DNA of 64,000 nt from Phyllobacteriaceae bacterium (GCA_024742765.1 JANSXT010000003.1:62001-126000), one strand, 5' to 3'; numbered from the stretch's first letter, positions 26,385-35,558 are shown. Notes: a model not told the origin generated them from the letters alone. Numbers and translations are program-made.

Positions 26385-27431
26385 ATGTCAAAGAAGGTTC
26401 TTGTCCTGGTTTATCCCGGTTGCCAGGCACTCGACGTTTCGGGACCCGTAGATGTGTTCCTGATGACCAATGAACTTGGTAGTGACCGCGGCGGGAACGT
26501 CGATATCTATGACATCGAGCTGGTTGCACCCAAAAGCGGCGAGGTCCCGACCCATGGGGGCGTTTTGCGCCTCAGTGTTGATCGGGCCATTGACGAGATC
26601 AGCGATGATGAGCTTGGTCAACTTGATACATTCATGATCGCCGGCGGCTTTTCAGCAGTCAGCATGCGCGACGAACCAGGTGTCATTTCATTCATTGAGC
26701 GCGCTTCAGCTCGGGCGCGTCGTGTTGCTTCGGTATGCACGAGCGCGTTCCTGTTTGCGCAGGCCGGTGTTCTGTCCGGCCATCGCGTGACAACGCACTG
26801 GCGTGTCGCCAGCCAGCTCGCAAAAGACTATCCGAATGTGCAGGTCAATGATGAGGCGCTTGTATGTGTTGACGGCAAAGTCTGGAGCTCTGGCGGTATC
26901 AGCGCGGGCGTGGACCTGGCTCTTGCAATGGTCGAACAGGATATCGGAGCTGAAGTCGCCCGGTCCGTCGCACGGATGATGGTAATGTTCCTGGCCCGAC
27001 CCGGTGACCAAAGTCAGTTTCGGAACCCGACGCATGACATTCATGAAATCGTCCCGCACTCGGATCTGCAAATGCAGCAGTTGATTGATCTGATACGAAC
27101 CCATCCGACCAGCGATCTGCGGCGCTCTGCACTTGCCGACAAACTCCATATAACCGAGCGAACCTTGGCCCGGCGCTTTAAGGCCTTTACCGGGATGACG
27201 GTTTCAAGGTTTGTTGAAGAAGCCCGTGTCGGGCATGCACGAATTCGTCTGGAAGACTCCGACGAGACGCTGGAAAGGATTGCCGCACGCTCTGGTTTTG
27301 GCTCGGCCGATGCAATGCGCCGTGTGTTCGTTCGTCACCTATCCATCAGTCCGCAGCAATACAGGGCACGATTCAAAAGCGCTGTCCGAAACAGCCAGTC
27401 AAAGCAGACAAAAGCGAACGCCGTGTCCTGA
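26385..27431 (+). CDS. AraC-family regulator with GATase1 (DJ-1/PfpI) domain
   Basis: The frame is open further upstream, but the start is the ATG at 26385 (MSKKVLVLVYPGCQ) behind GGGGAAGGAAAA; 348 aa. Residues 1-195 form a class I glutamine-amidotransferase-like sensor with the nucleophile-elbow sequence SVCTSAFLFAQAG. Residues ~235-330 carry two AraC helix-turn-helix motifs (ALADKLHITERTLARRFK and ERIAARSGFGSADAMRRVF). It is the GlxA/CdhR type, often controlling amine or glycine-betaine-like catabolism; the target is not evident. The next gene downstream, an SRPBCC protein on the same strand, is a possible target. Confidence 0.88.
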   Translation: MSKKVLVLVYPGCQALDVSGPVDVFLMTNELGSDRGGNVDIYDIELVAPKSGEVPTHGGVLRLSVDRAIDEISDDELGQLDTFMIAGGFSAVSMRDEPGVISFIERASARARRVASVCTSAFLFAQAGVLSGHRVTTHWRVASQLAKDYPNVQVNDEALVCVDGKVWSSGGISAGVDLALAMVEQDIGAEVARSVARMMVMFLARPGDQSQFRNPTHDIHEIVPHSDLQMQQLIDLIRTHPTSDLRRSALADKLHITERTLARRFKAFTGMTVSRFVEEARVGHARIRLEDSDETLERIAARSGFGSADAMRRVFVRHLSISPQQYRARFKSAVRNSQSKQTKANAVS

Positions 27432-27449
27432 ACTGTCGGACTTTCGTCC

Positions 27450-27463
27450 TTTCCGATCGGAAA
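27450..27463. promoter_or_regulatory. 14-bp perfect palindrome
   Basis: TTTCCGATCGGAAA is a perfect palindrome 19 bp after the AraC gene and about 107 bp before the SRPBCC gene start. It may be a regulator site for the downstream gene or part of a weak terminator; no T-run follows. Confidence 0.35.
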
Positions 27464-27569
27464 TCTTGCTTCTACGTTTTTGCCAGGGTTGCGACCTGCG
27501 GTCTGGCTTTCGGTGGGGCAGTGAATTGATGATGAGTTTCGCTGTCACAACTGATTGTTTCAGTATGCG

Positions 27570-28253
27570 ATGAGGGTTGGATTTTCGCAGACAATCGGGC
27601 GTATGCGACAGGGTTCGCTCGTCCGACACACCCCAGTCAATCCAAGCGGGGTTTTTGATTTTGATCTGGCATCCTGCTGGCTCTTGGATGGTTCGCCGGA
27701 AGAGGTCGTTGCCCTTTTTCATGATCCGATGTCACTCACACACTGGTGGTCGGAGGTTTTCATGCGCGGCGAAATGCTGTCCGGATGTGCGGCCAACGGA
27801 ACAGGCTTGACCGCGCGCTTTTATACCAAGGGGCTTCTGCCGCACACGTTCCAGTTCACCGCACGCATTCAGGACGCCAACGCGCCCAAGGCAGTGCAAA
27901 TACGGACCTGGGGCGATTTTGATGGGCGGTGCGATATCTTTCTGGCTGCACAGGGTGATAAGACGCGCATCGACATCCGATGGCAGGTCAATGTCTGCCA
28001 GCCATATATTCGTGCGTTGCTTGGTGTTGGCCGGCCGATCTTCATCGCCAACCACCGTTGGGCGATGCGCAGAGGTCGTCTGGGGTTGCAAGCGGCGATA
28101 TTTCATCAACGCCGCAAGGCCGAGAAGCAATACACTCCTCCTCGCCGGCCAACATTTCCGCACAATCTGGCCTTGTTCAAGGACCGTTTCCGCTGGTCAC
28201 GTGATGCGATTGACCACTCCGCGGCGCGGGTTGTGAAACATGGTCGTCGGTGA
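27570..28253 (+). CDS. SRPBCC-like protein of unknown function
   Basis: This protein is about 227 aa. Starts at 27570 and 27603 are both possible, and neither has a strong ribosome-binding site. Residues ~25-160 follow the START/SRPBCC helix-grip pattern: LASCWLLDGSPEEVVALFHD, then SLTHWWSEVF and a beta-rich stretch ending KTRIDIRWQVNV. The C-terminal 70 residues are basic and Arg-rich with no signature. No signal peptide is present. Such folds bind hydrophobic ligands or act in cyclase-type chemistry; nothing here identifies the ligand. It may be controlled by the AraC gene 138 bp upstream. Confidence 0.55.
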   Translation: MRVGFSQTIGRMRQGSLVRHTPVNPSGVFDFDLASCWLLDGSPEEVVALFHDPMSLTHWWSEVFMRGEMLSGCAANGTGLTARFYTKGLLPHTFQFTARIQDANAPKAVQIRTWGDFDGRCDIFLAAQGDKTRIDIRWQVNVCQPYIRALLGVGRPIFIANHRWAMRRGRLGLQAAIFHQRRKAEKQYTPPRRPTFPHNLALFKDRFRWSRDAIDHSAARVVKHGRR

Positions 28254-28540
28254 GTTGTTCATATCACGGCCCGATGACAGATGCAGGGATACAGGACCGT
28301 CTCGTCCAACAGTGTCCGGCATAAGCGCCGCCGTTACACAAGCTCGTGCTCAGCCCAAGGGCGCCACGGCGGAGCGGCACGCCGATGGTTATCCGGCCTC
28401 AGACGCCTCCGTACGGTTCAGGCCGTGCTGATCCCATATTGCGTCGATAGCATCTTCGCTTTCTGCTGACCCGATCAACGGGATGACCGCGGTGGGCTGA
28501 CAGCAGGCCCTGAGCGCCCTTATCCGCACCTTTACGTGCA

Positions 28541-29299
28541 TCAATAAGCCGATGGAGAAGCCGGCAGCGCCTTTTCGGTCACCAGCCGCATCCCCAAATG
28601 CGGCGGTGGAGCGCCAACCGCGCAGCCGCCGCGCGCCGGATCGCGCACAAGAAACGGGATGACCGCCTCGTGTTCACCGCCGACATGGTAGGCTGGACAT
28701 ATTGGTATCCTCGCCGTGCCCGAACCGTCGATGTAGCAGTCCTGTGTCCACTCCCAGACACTTCCGTTCAGATCGGCGATCCCCTCTTCTGTCATCGACC
28801 ATGAGCCGGACGGCCGCAGCCGGCGCTCTGTTCGGCCTTCAAGCAGATAGTCCGATGCCCACGAAAGCGACGGATCGGTGAAGATCGGATCGGGCTCTTC
28901 GGGCAGAACGGGTTCTGCCATCGCTTGCCACTCGTCGGCGGTCGGCAACCGGAAGCTGTGTCGGGATACGCGGTTGATCCAGCCCAGATATTCGTTCACA
29001 TCGAGCCAGTTCAGACCGGTCGCCGGCCATTGATCCGCCTCACCGCCCCGAGGCGGCCTGAGCCGAAGCGTACACGCGCCATCGGCGTGACACCGGTTCC
29101 ATTCGGCGATGGTGACTTCATGGGCTTGAACGTAGAGTGGTTCGCCACTTTCGGAGAGCACTGGCCTTTCCGCCATCTGCGGGACGTAGTCCATGTTCGG
29201 GCCGCGCTCGTACGCCAGAGCCGCGATGATGGCGATGCACACAGCCAGCAGCAAAAGGGACACTGCTCCAAGCCGCTCCGATCGTGACATCGCCATCAT
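28541..29299 (-). CDS. nirV: NirV, FGE-sulfatase-domain protein
   Basis: This 252-aa protein has an N-terminal membrane anchor or signal (LGAVSLLLLAVCIAIIAALA) and a formylglycine-generating-enzyme (SUMF1) fold: YVQAHEVTIAEWNRC near the start, FRLPTADEWQAMAEP, and DLNGSVWEWTQDCYIDG in the core. NirV proteins of this fold are encoded next to nirK in many denitrifiers and their exact role is unsettled. It begins 17 bp after the nirK stop on the same strand, so it is co-transcribed. The catalytic cysteine pair of true FGE is not apparent. Confidence 0.8.
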   Translation of the reverse strand: MMAMSRSERLGAVSLLLLAVCIAIIAALAYERGPNMDYVPQMAERPVLSESGEPLYVQAHEVTIAEWNRCHADGACTLRLRPPRGGEADQWPATGLNWLDVNEYLGWINRVSRHSFRLPTADEWQAMAEPVLPEEPDPIFTDPSLSWASDYLLEGRTERRLRPSGSWSMTEEGIADLNGSVWEWTQDCYIDGSGTARIPICPAYHVGGEHEAVIPFLVRDPARGGCAVGAPPPHLGMRLVTEKALPASPSAY

Positions 29300-29316
29300 C
29301 GCTCATGTCTCCGCCG

Positions 29317-30540
29317 TCAGCCCTCGAACGGCCTTGGCGCGACGACCTGTTCCATCAGTGCATTGTCCCATGGACCCTCGACCACGAAGTGGGCCGTTGC
29401 GCCCTTGAGGGCCGCGATGATCAGATTGTGGTTGACGTAGGCGTAGACGCCCGGCTGCTCGAAGGTGTACATCGCCGCCGCCGCGCATCCGCCGCGGACG
29501 AACCATGTTTCCACGCCCGTCAGGGGCGGATCGGTGAACGATGTCTCCCAGACATAGTTGCCGTGCCCGCCGATCAGGTGTGGGCGGCTGTCCACATTGC
29601 AAGAATTGTGCACCATCAGCACTGTCTCGCCGACCTGCGCTTTGAGGGCGTTTGCGCCAGTCAGCGCTCCGACCGCGCCGTTGAAGACCTGGTGCGTGGG
29701 AACCAGCGTCGCCATCGCCTCGAGGCTGTCGGCATAGTCGTCGCCAGCCGTGTCGTAAGACTTGAAGTCACCATTGTCGTCGCGCGGCAGGTAATAGTCC
29801 TGTTCGCCGAAATAGGCGATTGAGTCATAGCGCAGCGGATTGCCCTCGGCATCCTTGAGGCCGTCGCGCGGCAGAACCATGATGGCGCCGTTCATGCCGT
29901 GGCAGACATGGTACGGGATCATCGCGCCGCCAGGGGCACAGTGATAGGTGAAGCAGCCCGGCTTGGTCGCTTTCCAGCGCAGCACCGTTTCCTCACCCGG
30001 ATAGATATGGGTCAGTCCGCCGCCGCCCAGCGCGCCGGTGGAGGCATGAAAGTCGATATTGTGCTCCATGACGCTTTCGACCGGATTGCGCAGGGTCAGT
30101 TCCACATAATCGTCCTGATGGACGATGATCAGCGGACCCGGCACCGAGCCATTGTAGGTCAGCGCCCAGATGCTCGCGCCGCTATCCTCGTCGACGGTCA
30201 TCAAGCGCTCATGGGTGACCATCTCGATCTCGACGATCTTCGGCGGACCGCTGGCGACCTGCTCGTGCTCGGGCGCGAATGGCGGATCGACCAGTTCCTG
30301 GCGAACCCGTTCAAGACCTGACAGGTCCGCGGGCGCTGCCTCGGCCATGGTGTCCGGCGCCGATTCAACGGTAATCACCGGCCGCGAGTGGCCCATCCGG
30401 GGCGTCTTCGGCATGGGGCGCGACAGCAGCGAGGCGTGTGCAGCACCTCCGGTCAGCGCGGCAGCGCCGGCAAACGCCGTGCCCCGCAGGACGTTTCGGC
30501 GACTCGTGACGGTCTGCTCGACATTGATGGACTTTCTCAT
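29317..30540 (-). CDS. nirK: Copper-containing nitrite reductase
   Basis: I start at the ATG at 30540; the frame runs further but only this start gives a proper Tat signal ([20 protein letters not shown]). The 407-aa precursor has two cupredoxin domains. Copper-site motifs are [29 protein letters not shown] (the type 1 Cys/His region and a type 2 His) and [14 protein letters not shown] in the second domain. The enzyme reduces nitrite to NO in the periplasm. It sits between pseudoazurin (62 bp upstream) and nirV. No NO reductase (nor) genes are in the window. Control by the adjacent Nnr-type regulator is expected from other denitrifiers. Confidence 0.95.
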   Translation of the reverse strand: MRKSINVEQTVTSRRNVLRGTAFAGAAALTGGAAHASLLSRPMPKTPRMGHSRPVITVESAPDTMAEAAPADLSGLERVRQELVDPPFAPEHEQVASGPPKIVEIEMVTHERLMTVDEDSGASIWALTYNGSVPGPLIIVHQDDYVELTLRNPVESVMEHNIDFHASTGALGGGGLTHIYPGEETVLRWKATKPGCFTYHCAPGGAMIPYHVCHGMNGAIMVLPRDGLKDAEGNPLRYDSIAYFGEQDYYLPRDDNGDFKSYDTAGDDYADSLEAMATLVPTHQVFNGAVGALTGANALKAQVGETVLMVHNSCNVDSRPHLIGGHGNYVWETSFTDPPLTGVETWFVRGGCAAAAMYTFEQPGVYAYVNHNLIIAALKGATAHFVVEGPWDNALMEQVVAPRPFEG

Positions 30541-30602
30541 TTCAGCCTCCTTGGCTCGTGCGCATCTGACACGGTGCGGTCGGGAACCGTGCCGATGCTT
30601 GA

Positions 30603-31034
30603 TCACAGATTGGAACGTTGGGCATCGAAACGCTCGCGTGCCCGCGGCGGGATGCGCCCTTCGAGGTAACTTTCGGGCACCTCGGTCACTTCGCCGACGG
30701 CGACCGTCATGACCATGCCCATCGCATAGTGCGGCAGGCACTTGATGCCGTAGAGCCCTTCGACATCGAAGGTGACCTCGACTTCCTCGTTGATCTTTCC
30801 CTTGAAGGTTTCGGCGCCTTCGGGCGCCATTTCGGGGATGGACTCGGCGTTGTGAGCGGGATCGGTGGCGATGAACTTGACCGTGTCGCCGGGTTCGATC
30901 TGCAGAAAATCGGGCTCAAAGACCATCGGGCCGGCTTCCCCCCGGTTGAGCATCTGGACTTCATGCATTTCCGCAAAAGCCGGCCCGGCCATCGCCACGC
31001 CAATAGCCAGGGCGGCCGTTATCACGCGCAACAT
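30603..31034 (-). CDS. Pseudoazurin, electron donor to NirK
   Basis: This 143-aa precursor has a Sec signal ([20 protein letters not shown]). The mature cupredoxin carries the type 1 copper ligands: His in [11 protein letters not shown] and Cys, His and Met in [12 protein letters not shown]. Pseudoazurins pass electrons from the cytochrome bc1 side to copper nitrite reductase in the periplasm. It is encoded directly upstream of nirK, and the 62-bp gap contains a CACGGT/ACCGTG stem that may tune relative expression. Confidence 0.92.
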   Translation of the reverse strand: MLRVITAALAIGVAMAGPAFAEMHEVQMLNRGEAGPMVFEPDFLQIEPGDTVKFIATDPAHNAESIPEMAPEGAETFKGKINEEVEVTFDVEGLYGIKCLPHYAMGMVMTVAVGEVTEVPESYLEGRIPPRARERFDAQRSNL

Positions 31035-31192
31035 CTGTCATTCCTTTCTTGACTTGCCATTGTTTGATGCGACCTTATCGGCGAGCGCAGCCGAAACGTT
31101 GCGCTGCCACAAACAAATGACGGGCTCTTCGAGAAGCGACGAACCGGCCGGCCGGGAGGGAACGTCGTCGGGCAAGAAACCGGACAAAGGGG

Positions 31193-31924
31193 GTGTCTCG
31201 GGTGCCGACGGTCGGAACAGCAGCACGCCCACCGAGGCTGGATGAAAGCCTTCTTGATCATGCCGGACCGTTTGCGCGGCTGAGCCAGGCCGAACGGCGC
31301 GCGGTCCTCGACCGTGCCGTTTCCTGCCGGTTCGAAAAGGGCACGCAGCTATTCGAGGAAGGCGCAGTCGCCGACCGGTTTTACCTGCTTCTGGACGGCT
31401 TTGTGCGTGTCGTCCGTCTTTCGGAAGACGGAGAACAGGTGATCATGCTGCACGTACCAAGCGGGCAACTCATCGGCATCGCCAGAGCCTTCGATCGCGA
31501 CGATTACCCGGCGACGGCGGTCGCCGTCAGCGAGTGCGTCGCGCTGTCATGGCCGGCATCCTTCTGGGACGAGCTTGTCGAGACCTATCCGGGCTTTGTG
31601 TTGGAAGCGATGAAGAGCATCGGGCTTCGGGTGAAGGAATTCAACGACCGGGTCGTAGAGATGGCAACGCTCCAGGTCGAACAGCGCGTCGCGCACATGG
31701 TCTTGCGGCTGGTCAATCAGGCAGGCCGCAAGACCGCCGAAGGGATCGAGATCGTCATGCCCGTCACAAGACAGGATCTTTCAGAAATGACCGGATCGAC
31801 GCTCCATACCATCAGCCGTCTGCTCAGCAACTGGGAAAGGAAAGGTTGGGTCAAGAGCGGCCGCCGTCGGATCATCGTCAAACAGGCCCATCAACTGGTC
31901 TTGTTGAGCGAAGGGCGAATCTGA
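31193..31924 (+). CDS. nnrR: Crp/Fnr-family regulator, Nnr/DnrD-like
   Basis: This 243-aa protein (GTG start at 31193) has a cyclic-nucleotide-binding-type sensor barrel (~25-140, FEKGTQLFEEGAVADRFYLL and EDGEQVIMLHVPSGQLIGIA) and a C-terminal Crp-type winged helix (VTRQDLSEMTGSTLHTISRL). The four-cysteine iron-sulfur motif of FNR is absent, as in NO-responsive Nnr/DNR proteins. It is transcribed away from the pseudoazurin-nirK-nirV unit, the usual place for its regulator. I could not find a convincing TTG-N8-CAA box in the 158-bp divergent gap, so autoregulation is not shown. Confidence 0.75.
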   Translation: MSRVPTVGTAARPPRLDESLLDHAGPFARLSQAERRAVLDRAVSCRFEKGTQLFEEGAVADRFYLLLDGFVRVVRLSEDGEQVIMLHVPSGQLIGIARAFDRDDYPATAVAVSECVALSWPASFWDELVETYPGFVLEAMKSIGLRVKEFNDRVVEMATLQVEQRVAHMVLRLVNQAGRKTAEGIEIVMPVTRQDLSEMTGSTLHTISRLLSNWERKGWVKSGRRRIIVKQAHQLVLLSEGRI

Positions 31925-32127
31925 CCGTCGATGGCGCGAAGAAGATCGGCGCGGAATGACCGCTCGTCGACATCGTGCTCCCTGCAGGCGTCGACGACCG
32001 TATGAAACGGCGCGATGAGGCAGCCGACACAGAGCAGCCGATGATCGAAAAAGACGCGAACGGTTTCGGGCCATCGCGTCATCAGTTCGTCAAGTGACAG
32101 ATCTGGGTTTTCAATAGGATGCAACAT
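31891..32127 (-). CDS. DUF1858-domain protein
   Basis: This 78-aa protein (MLHPIENPDLSLDELMTRWP ... RLLCVGCLIAPFHTVVDAC) fits the DUF1858 family, a small helical domain with a C-x-x-C that is frequent beside nitrogen-oxide stress genes. Its 3' end overlaps the end of the convergent nnrR gene by 34 bp. It follows nnrU by 112 bp on the same strand, so it may be the last gene of the nsrR-nnrS-nnrU run. Its function is unknown; the CVGC pair could bind a metal or cluster. Confidence 0.75.
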   Translation of the reverse strand: MLHPIENPDLSLDELMTRWPETVRVFFDHRLLCVGCLIAPFHTVVDACREHDVDERSFRADLLRAIDGQIRPSLNKTS

Positions 32128-32239
32128 CGCAATGGCCTTGACCTGAATTCACAAGCCTAACGCCGGAAACGGACGCTACGTTGTGCGATCGCAAACTCGA
32201 CATAATCACGCATTTGCGACGGGCATGTTCTCTGACCGG

Positions 32240-32908
32240 TTAAGGCAGCGGGCTGACACCGAAAAGGACAGGGTGGATTGCGATCAAGCCCAGATAAAGA
32301 ACCACCGCGAACAAAATGCGCGCGGCAAAACGAGGGCCAAATCGTCTGACGTCGAGCGAACGACCACGCCGCCGAGCGTGATCGAGTTCCTCCCATCGCG
32401 CACCGAGTTCACGCCGCTTGCGACGATCGACGAGGCGTTGACCCGCAACGGCGAAGACCGCGAAGGCGCCGAAAAGGAGTACATGGGCCAGATCGCCATT
32501 GGGCGCGATATGGGCGCCTGCCCACAAGCCGAGCGCGACGAGGAGCGGATGGCGGGTCCATCCGACGATGCCGGGTCGCGACGGATCGAACGCGTCGTTG
32601 TTCGCGCCACCGAAGGAGAACGGGTCAGGCCGGGCAAGGGCGAGCGCGACGATCAGGCACACCGGCGGCATGACGATGAGCGGGACATATGGTTGCCAGG
32701 GTGCCCAGGGCCAGAGCTGTACAAAGGGCGCGCGACCGGCGGCGACGATCAGCCATCCGAGGGCGGCCAGCGACAGCAAGGAATAGGCCAGGATGAAGCC
32801 GCGGCCGCCGATCCCTTCGATGATGCGCTCCCGGATCGGTCCTCTCACCGGCACCGAATGAGACACAAAGAAGAAGCCGAATGCGGCAACGAACTCAGCC
32901 CACGCCAT
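32240..32908 (-). CDS. nnrU: NnrU-family membrane protein
   Basis: This 222-aa integral membrane protein has about five hydrophobic helices and the NnrU signatures FFFVSHSVPVRGPIRERI near the N terminus and GWTRHPLLVALGLWAGAH in the middle. NnrU is required for normal nitrite and NO reductase activity in Rhodobacter and is related to NDUF/MddA-type methyltransferase-like membrane proteins. It starts 3 bp after nnrS. Confidence 0.9.
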   Translation of the reverse strand: MAWAEFVAAFGFFFVSHSVPVRGPIRERIIEGIGGRGFILAYSLLSLAALGWLIVAAGRAPFVQLWPWAPWQPYVPLIVMPPVCLIVALALARPDPFSFGGANNDAFDPSRPGIVGWTRHPLLVALGLWAGAHIAPNGDLAHVLLFGAFAVFAVAGQRLVDRRKRRELGARWEELDHARRRGRSLDVRRFGPRFAARILFAVVLYLGLIAIHPVLFGVSPLP

Positions 32909-32911
32909 CGT

Positions 32912-34117
32912 TCACGACGCTGATCGAGGTGCGACAAGCAGCCGGCCGTAAATCAAGGTAAATCCGGAGAAGGCGCAAAACCAGGCCAGCCCCGACAGCA
33001 GATGGAGGGTAGCGCCCATATCCGGAAAAGCGCCCGACAGCAGGCGCAACAGCGTCGCTGCAACGATCAGCAGGTAAATCGTCGTCGTGGCAGGCCCCGC
33101 AGTGAGTTCCTGACCGGTATGGCCGAGCGTGGCACGCGTCATCACGGCGAGGGTCATCAGCCCGATCCCCCCTGCCATCCAAAGATGTTGTGCAGCCGCC
33201 GCGCCAGCCGGATTGGTGGAAAGAACGGAAAAACCGATGACAATGGCGCCCAAAGGCACAAAGGCATAGCCGGCGTGCAGCACCCAGACCAGCGGCTCGG
33301 TGCCGGTGCGAAAGCCAGCCCAACGGACGAGGCGCGCCGCATGCGCCAATCCGGCCAGAAGCAGCAAAGATCCGGCGATGGACGAGTCCGGTCGCGCGAT
33401 CCATACCAATAGTGCCGCCAGAAGCATGAGCAGCGCCACCTTGTCGAAACGCCCCATGGGCGGTGACGGCAGTCGCCCTGCGCCGCGCTTGACCAGCCAG
33501 TTTCGCGTGAACGAGGGAACGATGCGCCCGCCGATCAAGCCAATCAGCATAACGGCCGTCGCCAGCCCGATGCGCAGGCCGTAACCTTGCGCTGCAAAAT
33601 CGTCCCGCGCCGCCTCCCAGTGGAAGACGGCGTTGCCCGCGACCAGGGCGGCGAACAGCCCGAGCACCATCAGGTTGCGCCAGTTCTTCCCGGCGACGAT
33701 CTCACGGGCGATGACGAGGGCAAAAATTGCCGGAAAGGCCAGATCGATGAAGGCGACCGCAAACGATGGCCATAATGCCGACGTTGCGATCGCCACGCGA
33801 CCCGAGAGCCAAAGCAGGAAAAGTCCGCCGAGCGGCCAGCCGGCGATCGGCAGGCGGCCGGTCCAGTTGGGCACGGCGGTCAGAAGGAAACCGGCGATGA
33901 TGGCGCCGAGATAGCCGAAGAGGAACTCATGGGCGTGCCACGATATCGGGTCCAGCCGGGTCGGCAGCGCCAAGGCCCCAGCCAGCATCGCCAGCCACAA
34001 CACCATGGAAAACGCGGCCCAGATCGCCCCGCCGAGGAAAAACGGCCTGAATCCGTAGCTCAATATGGCCGGACCCCGCCAGGCACGGGACCGGTCCATG
34101 GTGCCGACCGCATTCAT
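32912..34117 (-). CDS. nnrS: NnrS-family heme/copper membrane protein
   Basis: The start is the ATG at 34117, which gives a 4-bp overlap with the DUF6522 gene; the frame is longer but not supported. The 401-aa protein has about twelve hydrophobic helices. The conserved segments SYGFRPFFLGGAIWAAF, PISWHAHEFLFGYLGAIIAG (haem-ligand His candidates), FLLTAVPNWTGR and VMTRATLGHTGQEL are typical of NnrS. NnrS relieves nitrosative stress in the membrane. It is part of the nsrR-DUF6522-nnrS-nnrU run. Confidence 0.92.
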   Translation of the reverse strand: MNAVGTMDRSRAWRGPAILSYGFRPFFLGGAIWAAFSMVLWLAMLAGALALPTRLDPISWHAHEFLFGYLGAIIAGFLLTAVPNWTGRLPIAGWPLGGLFLLWLSGRVAIATSALWPSFAVAFIDLAFPAIFALVIAREIVAGKNWRNLMVLGLFAALVAGNAVFHWEAARDDFAAQGYGLRIGLATAVMLIGLIGGRIVPSFTRNWLVKRGAGRLPSPPMGRFDKVALLMLLAALLVWIARPDSSIAGSLLLLAGLAHAARLVRWAGFRTGTEPLVWVLHAGYAFVPLGAIVIGFSVLSTNPAGAAAAQHLWMAGGIGLMTLAVMTRATLGHTGQELTAGPATTTIYLLIVAATLLRLLSGAFPDMGATLHLLSGLAWFCAFSGFTLIYGRLLVAPRSAS

Positions 34118-34383
34118 GGCAGCGCTCGCGTGCGGCCGGCAAGAACCGTGCGGCTGGTGTTGATGATGCGCCCTGCCGCGTCGCAGGTCAGTCGAACCTT
34201 CCGGCCGGCGTGCCAAAGTGTCAGCCGATAGCGTCCCTCGTCTTCCCCCGCGCCCTTTTCAACCCGTCCGGTTATCTCGCCGGCGCGCATGAGCGGTTGC
34301 ACATCCTTGGGGTCCATGCCGAAGTGGCCGGCGACCAGGTCGGCCGACACGGTTACGTCGCCGTTATCGATCTCCACGATCAT
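34114..34383 (-). CDS. Small DUF6522-like protein of the NO-stress operon
   Basis: The real start is the ATG at 34383, overlapping the nsrR stop by 4 bp; 89 aa. The sequence MIVEIDNGDVTVSADLVAGH and later RYRLTLWHAGRKVRLTCD fits the small family found between nsrR and nnrS in alphaproteobacteria. No signal peptide, cysteine pair or membrane helix is seen. Tight coupling on both sides indicates a role in NO resistance, but no activity is known to me. Confidence 0.7.
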   Translation of the reverse strand: MIVEIDNGDVTVSADLVAGHFGMDPKDVQPLMRAGEITGRVEKGAGEDEGRYRLTLWHAGRKVRLTCDAAGRIINTSRTVLAGRTRALP

Positions 34384-34823
34384 GAACCGTCTCCCCGTTC
34401 GGGAAGCCCAAACGACACACCCGCCGGAAGCGCGCAGTCGGCCAAAGTGTAGGCGTTCAGATCGTCCAGAAACCGCGAACGCGCATCGGCCAGAATGCCC
34501 TTCAGGCGGCAGCTCGGCGTGACGACACAAGCGCCACCATCGGCCTGGAAGCACTCCACCAGTGCCGACTTGCGCTCCAGAACCGCAACGATGTCGCCCA
34601 AACGCAATTGCTCCGGGGCAGAGGCAAGGACGGCGCCACCACCGGTGCCTCGCCGGGTCTCGACAAATCCCGCGGCAGCCAGTGCCTGAACGGCCTTGGT
34701 CAGATGGTGGCGCGAGATACCGAACTCGGCCGCAATCTCGGCGGTCGAGTGCGCGCGGTCAGGCTCGCCGGCCATACGCATCAGCGCGCGCAGGCCGAAA
34801 TCGGTGAAGCTGGTCAGGCGCAT
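34380..34823 (-). CDS. nsrR: NsrR, Rrf2-family NO-sensing repressor
   Basis: The start is the ATG at 34823 (MRLTSFTDFGLRALMRMAG); 147 aa. It has the Rrf2 winged helix (IAAEFGISRHHLTKAVQALA) with RRGTGGG in the wing, and the three cluster cysteines C91, C99 and C105. That C-x7-C-x5-C spacing matches NsrR. NsrR releases DNA when NO attacks its iron-sulfur cluster. It heads the operon with nnrS and nnrU, and a palindromic candidate site lies 63 bp upstream. Confidence 0.9.
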   Translation of the reverse strand: MRLTSFTDFGLRALMRMAGEPDRAHSTAEIAAEFGISRHHLTKAVQALAAAGFVETRRGTGGGAVLASAPEQLRLGDIVAVLERKSALVECFQADGGACVVTPSCRLKGILADARSRFLDDLNAYTLADCALPAGVSFGLPERGDGS

Positions 34824-34885
34824 GTTAAAAGTCGGCTTTCGCAATCAAGTTTTATGGACATTGCGCAGCCTAGCAGCTATAAACA

Positions 34886-34898
34886 GTATTTTAAATAC
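34886..34898. promoter_or_regulatory. Candidate NsrR operator
   Basis: GTATTTTAAATAC is a perfect palindrome around a central T in the divergent gap between nsrR and the DUF454 gene. It fits the ATGTATTT-N-AAATACAT type of NsrR site known from other proteobacteria. It could repress both directions. Confidence 0.65.
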
Positions 34899-34913
34899 CA
34901 ATTGAAGCTGATC

Positions 34914-35558
34914 ATGGGGGCCGCAAACGGCAGCAAATGGACGTCAGCCATGACCGTAAGGCGCAGCGTCTGGTTTGTGGTTGGGTGCGCCGCCATTGGT
35001 GTGGGCGCAATCGGCGCCATTTTGCCGGTGTTGCCGACGACGCCGTTCGTGATCCTGGCCGCCTTCGCCTTCGGCAAGAGTTCGCCGCGACTGCAGGCAT
35101 GGCTGGAAAACAGCGCCACGTTCGGTCCGATCATCGCGGATTGGAAGGCCAATGGCGCCATTGCGCTCCGCTACAAGGCATTCGCGCTCGCCACGATGGG
35201 CGCCGTCCTCCTCCTCAGTTTCATGATGGGTTTCGCACCATTGGTTCTGATCATCCAGGCAATCGCCATCACTGGCGCCGCTGTCTTCATCGTGAGTCGT
35301 CCCAACCACGCGCTGCGACAAACCCATGCCGGCATCGCGCCGGCGCCTTCTCAGGGCGTCGCCCCAAAACAGCAAGGATGCAAACATGCGTATCCCGATG
35401 TTCGCGGCAGCCTTCGCGCTAATCCCGCTGACCGCGAACGCCGAGCAAACGACGCTGATCGATACCTCCGTTTTGCCGTCCCAGACCGTCTGGGATGCGG
35501 CGCAGTTGACGCCTCTGGCACTGACAGTAGTCGGCGCGCCCGCGGTCATTCTGCTTGA
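34914..35558 (+). CDS. DUF454 (YbaN-family) membrane protein with abnormal tail
   Basis: Starting at 34914 (MGAANGSKWTSAMTVRRSVW) the protein has three to four hydrophobic helices and the DUF454 pattern IGVGAIGAILPVLPTTPFVILAAFAFGKSSPR (residues ~23-55). Family members are about 120-140 aa and end soon after the last helix. Here the frame runs to 214 aa with a basic low-quality tail (KHAYPDVRGSLRANPADRER) that overlaps the next gene in another frame. An indel near 35330 may have removed the natural stop. It is divergent from nsrR and shares the candidate NsrR site. Confidence 0.7.
   Translation: MGAANGSKWTSAMTVRRSVWFVVGCAAIGVGAIGAILPVLPTTPFVILAAFAFGKSSPRLQAWLENSATFGPIIADWKANGAIALRYKAFALATMGAVLLLSFMMGFAPLVLIIQAIAITGAAVFIVSRPNHALRQTHAGIAPAPSQGVAPKQQGCKHAYPDVRGSLRANPADRERRANDADRYLRFAVPDRLGCGAVDASGTDSSRRARGHSA

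Noticed and set aside
31035-31192. FNR/Nnr box in the nnrR-pseudoazurin gap
   Set aside because: TTGACTTGCCATTGTTTGA contains half-site-like bases but not as an inverted pair with correct spacing.
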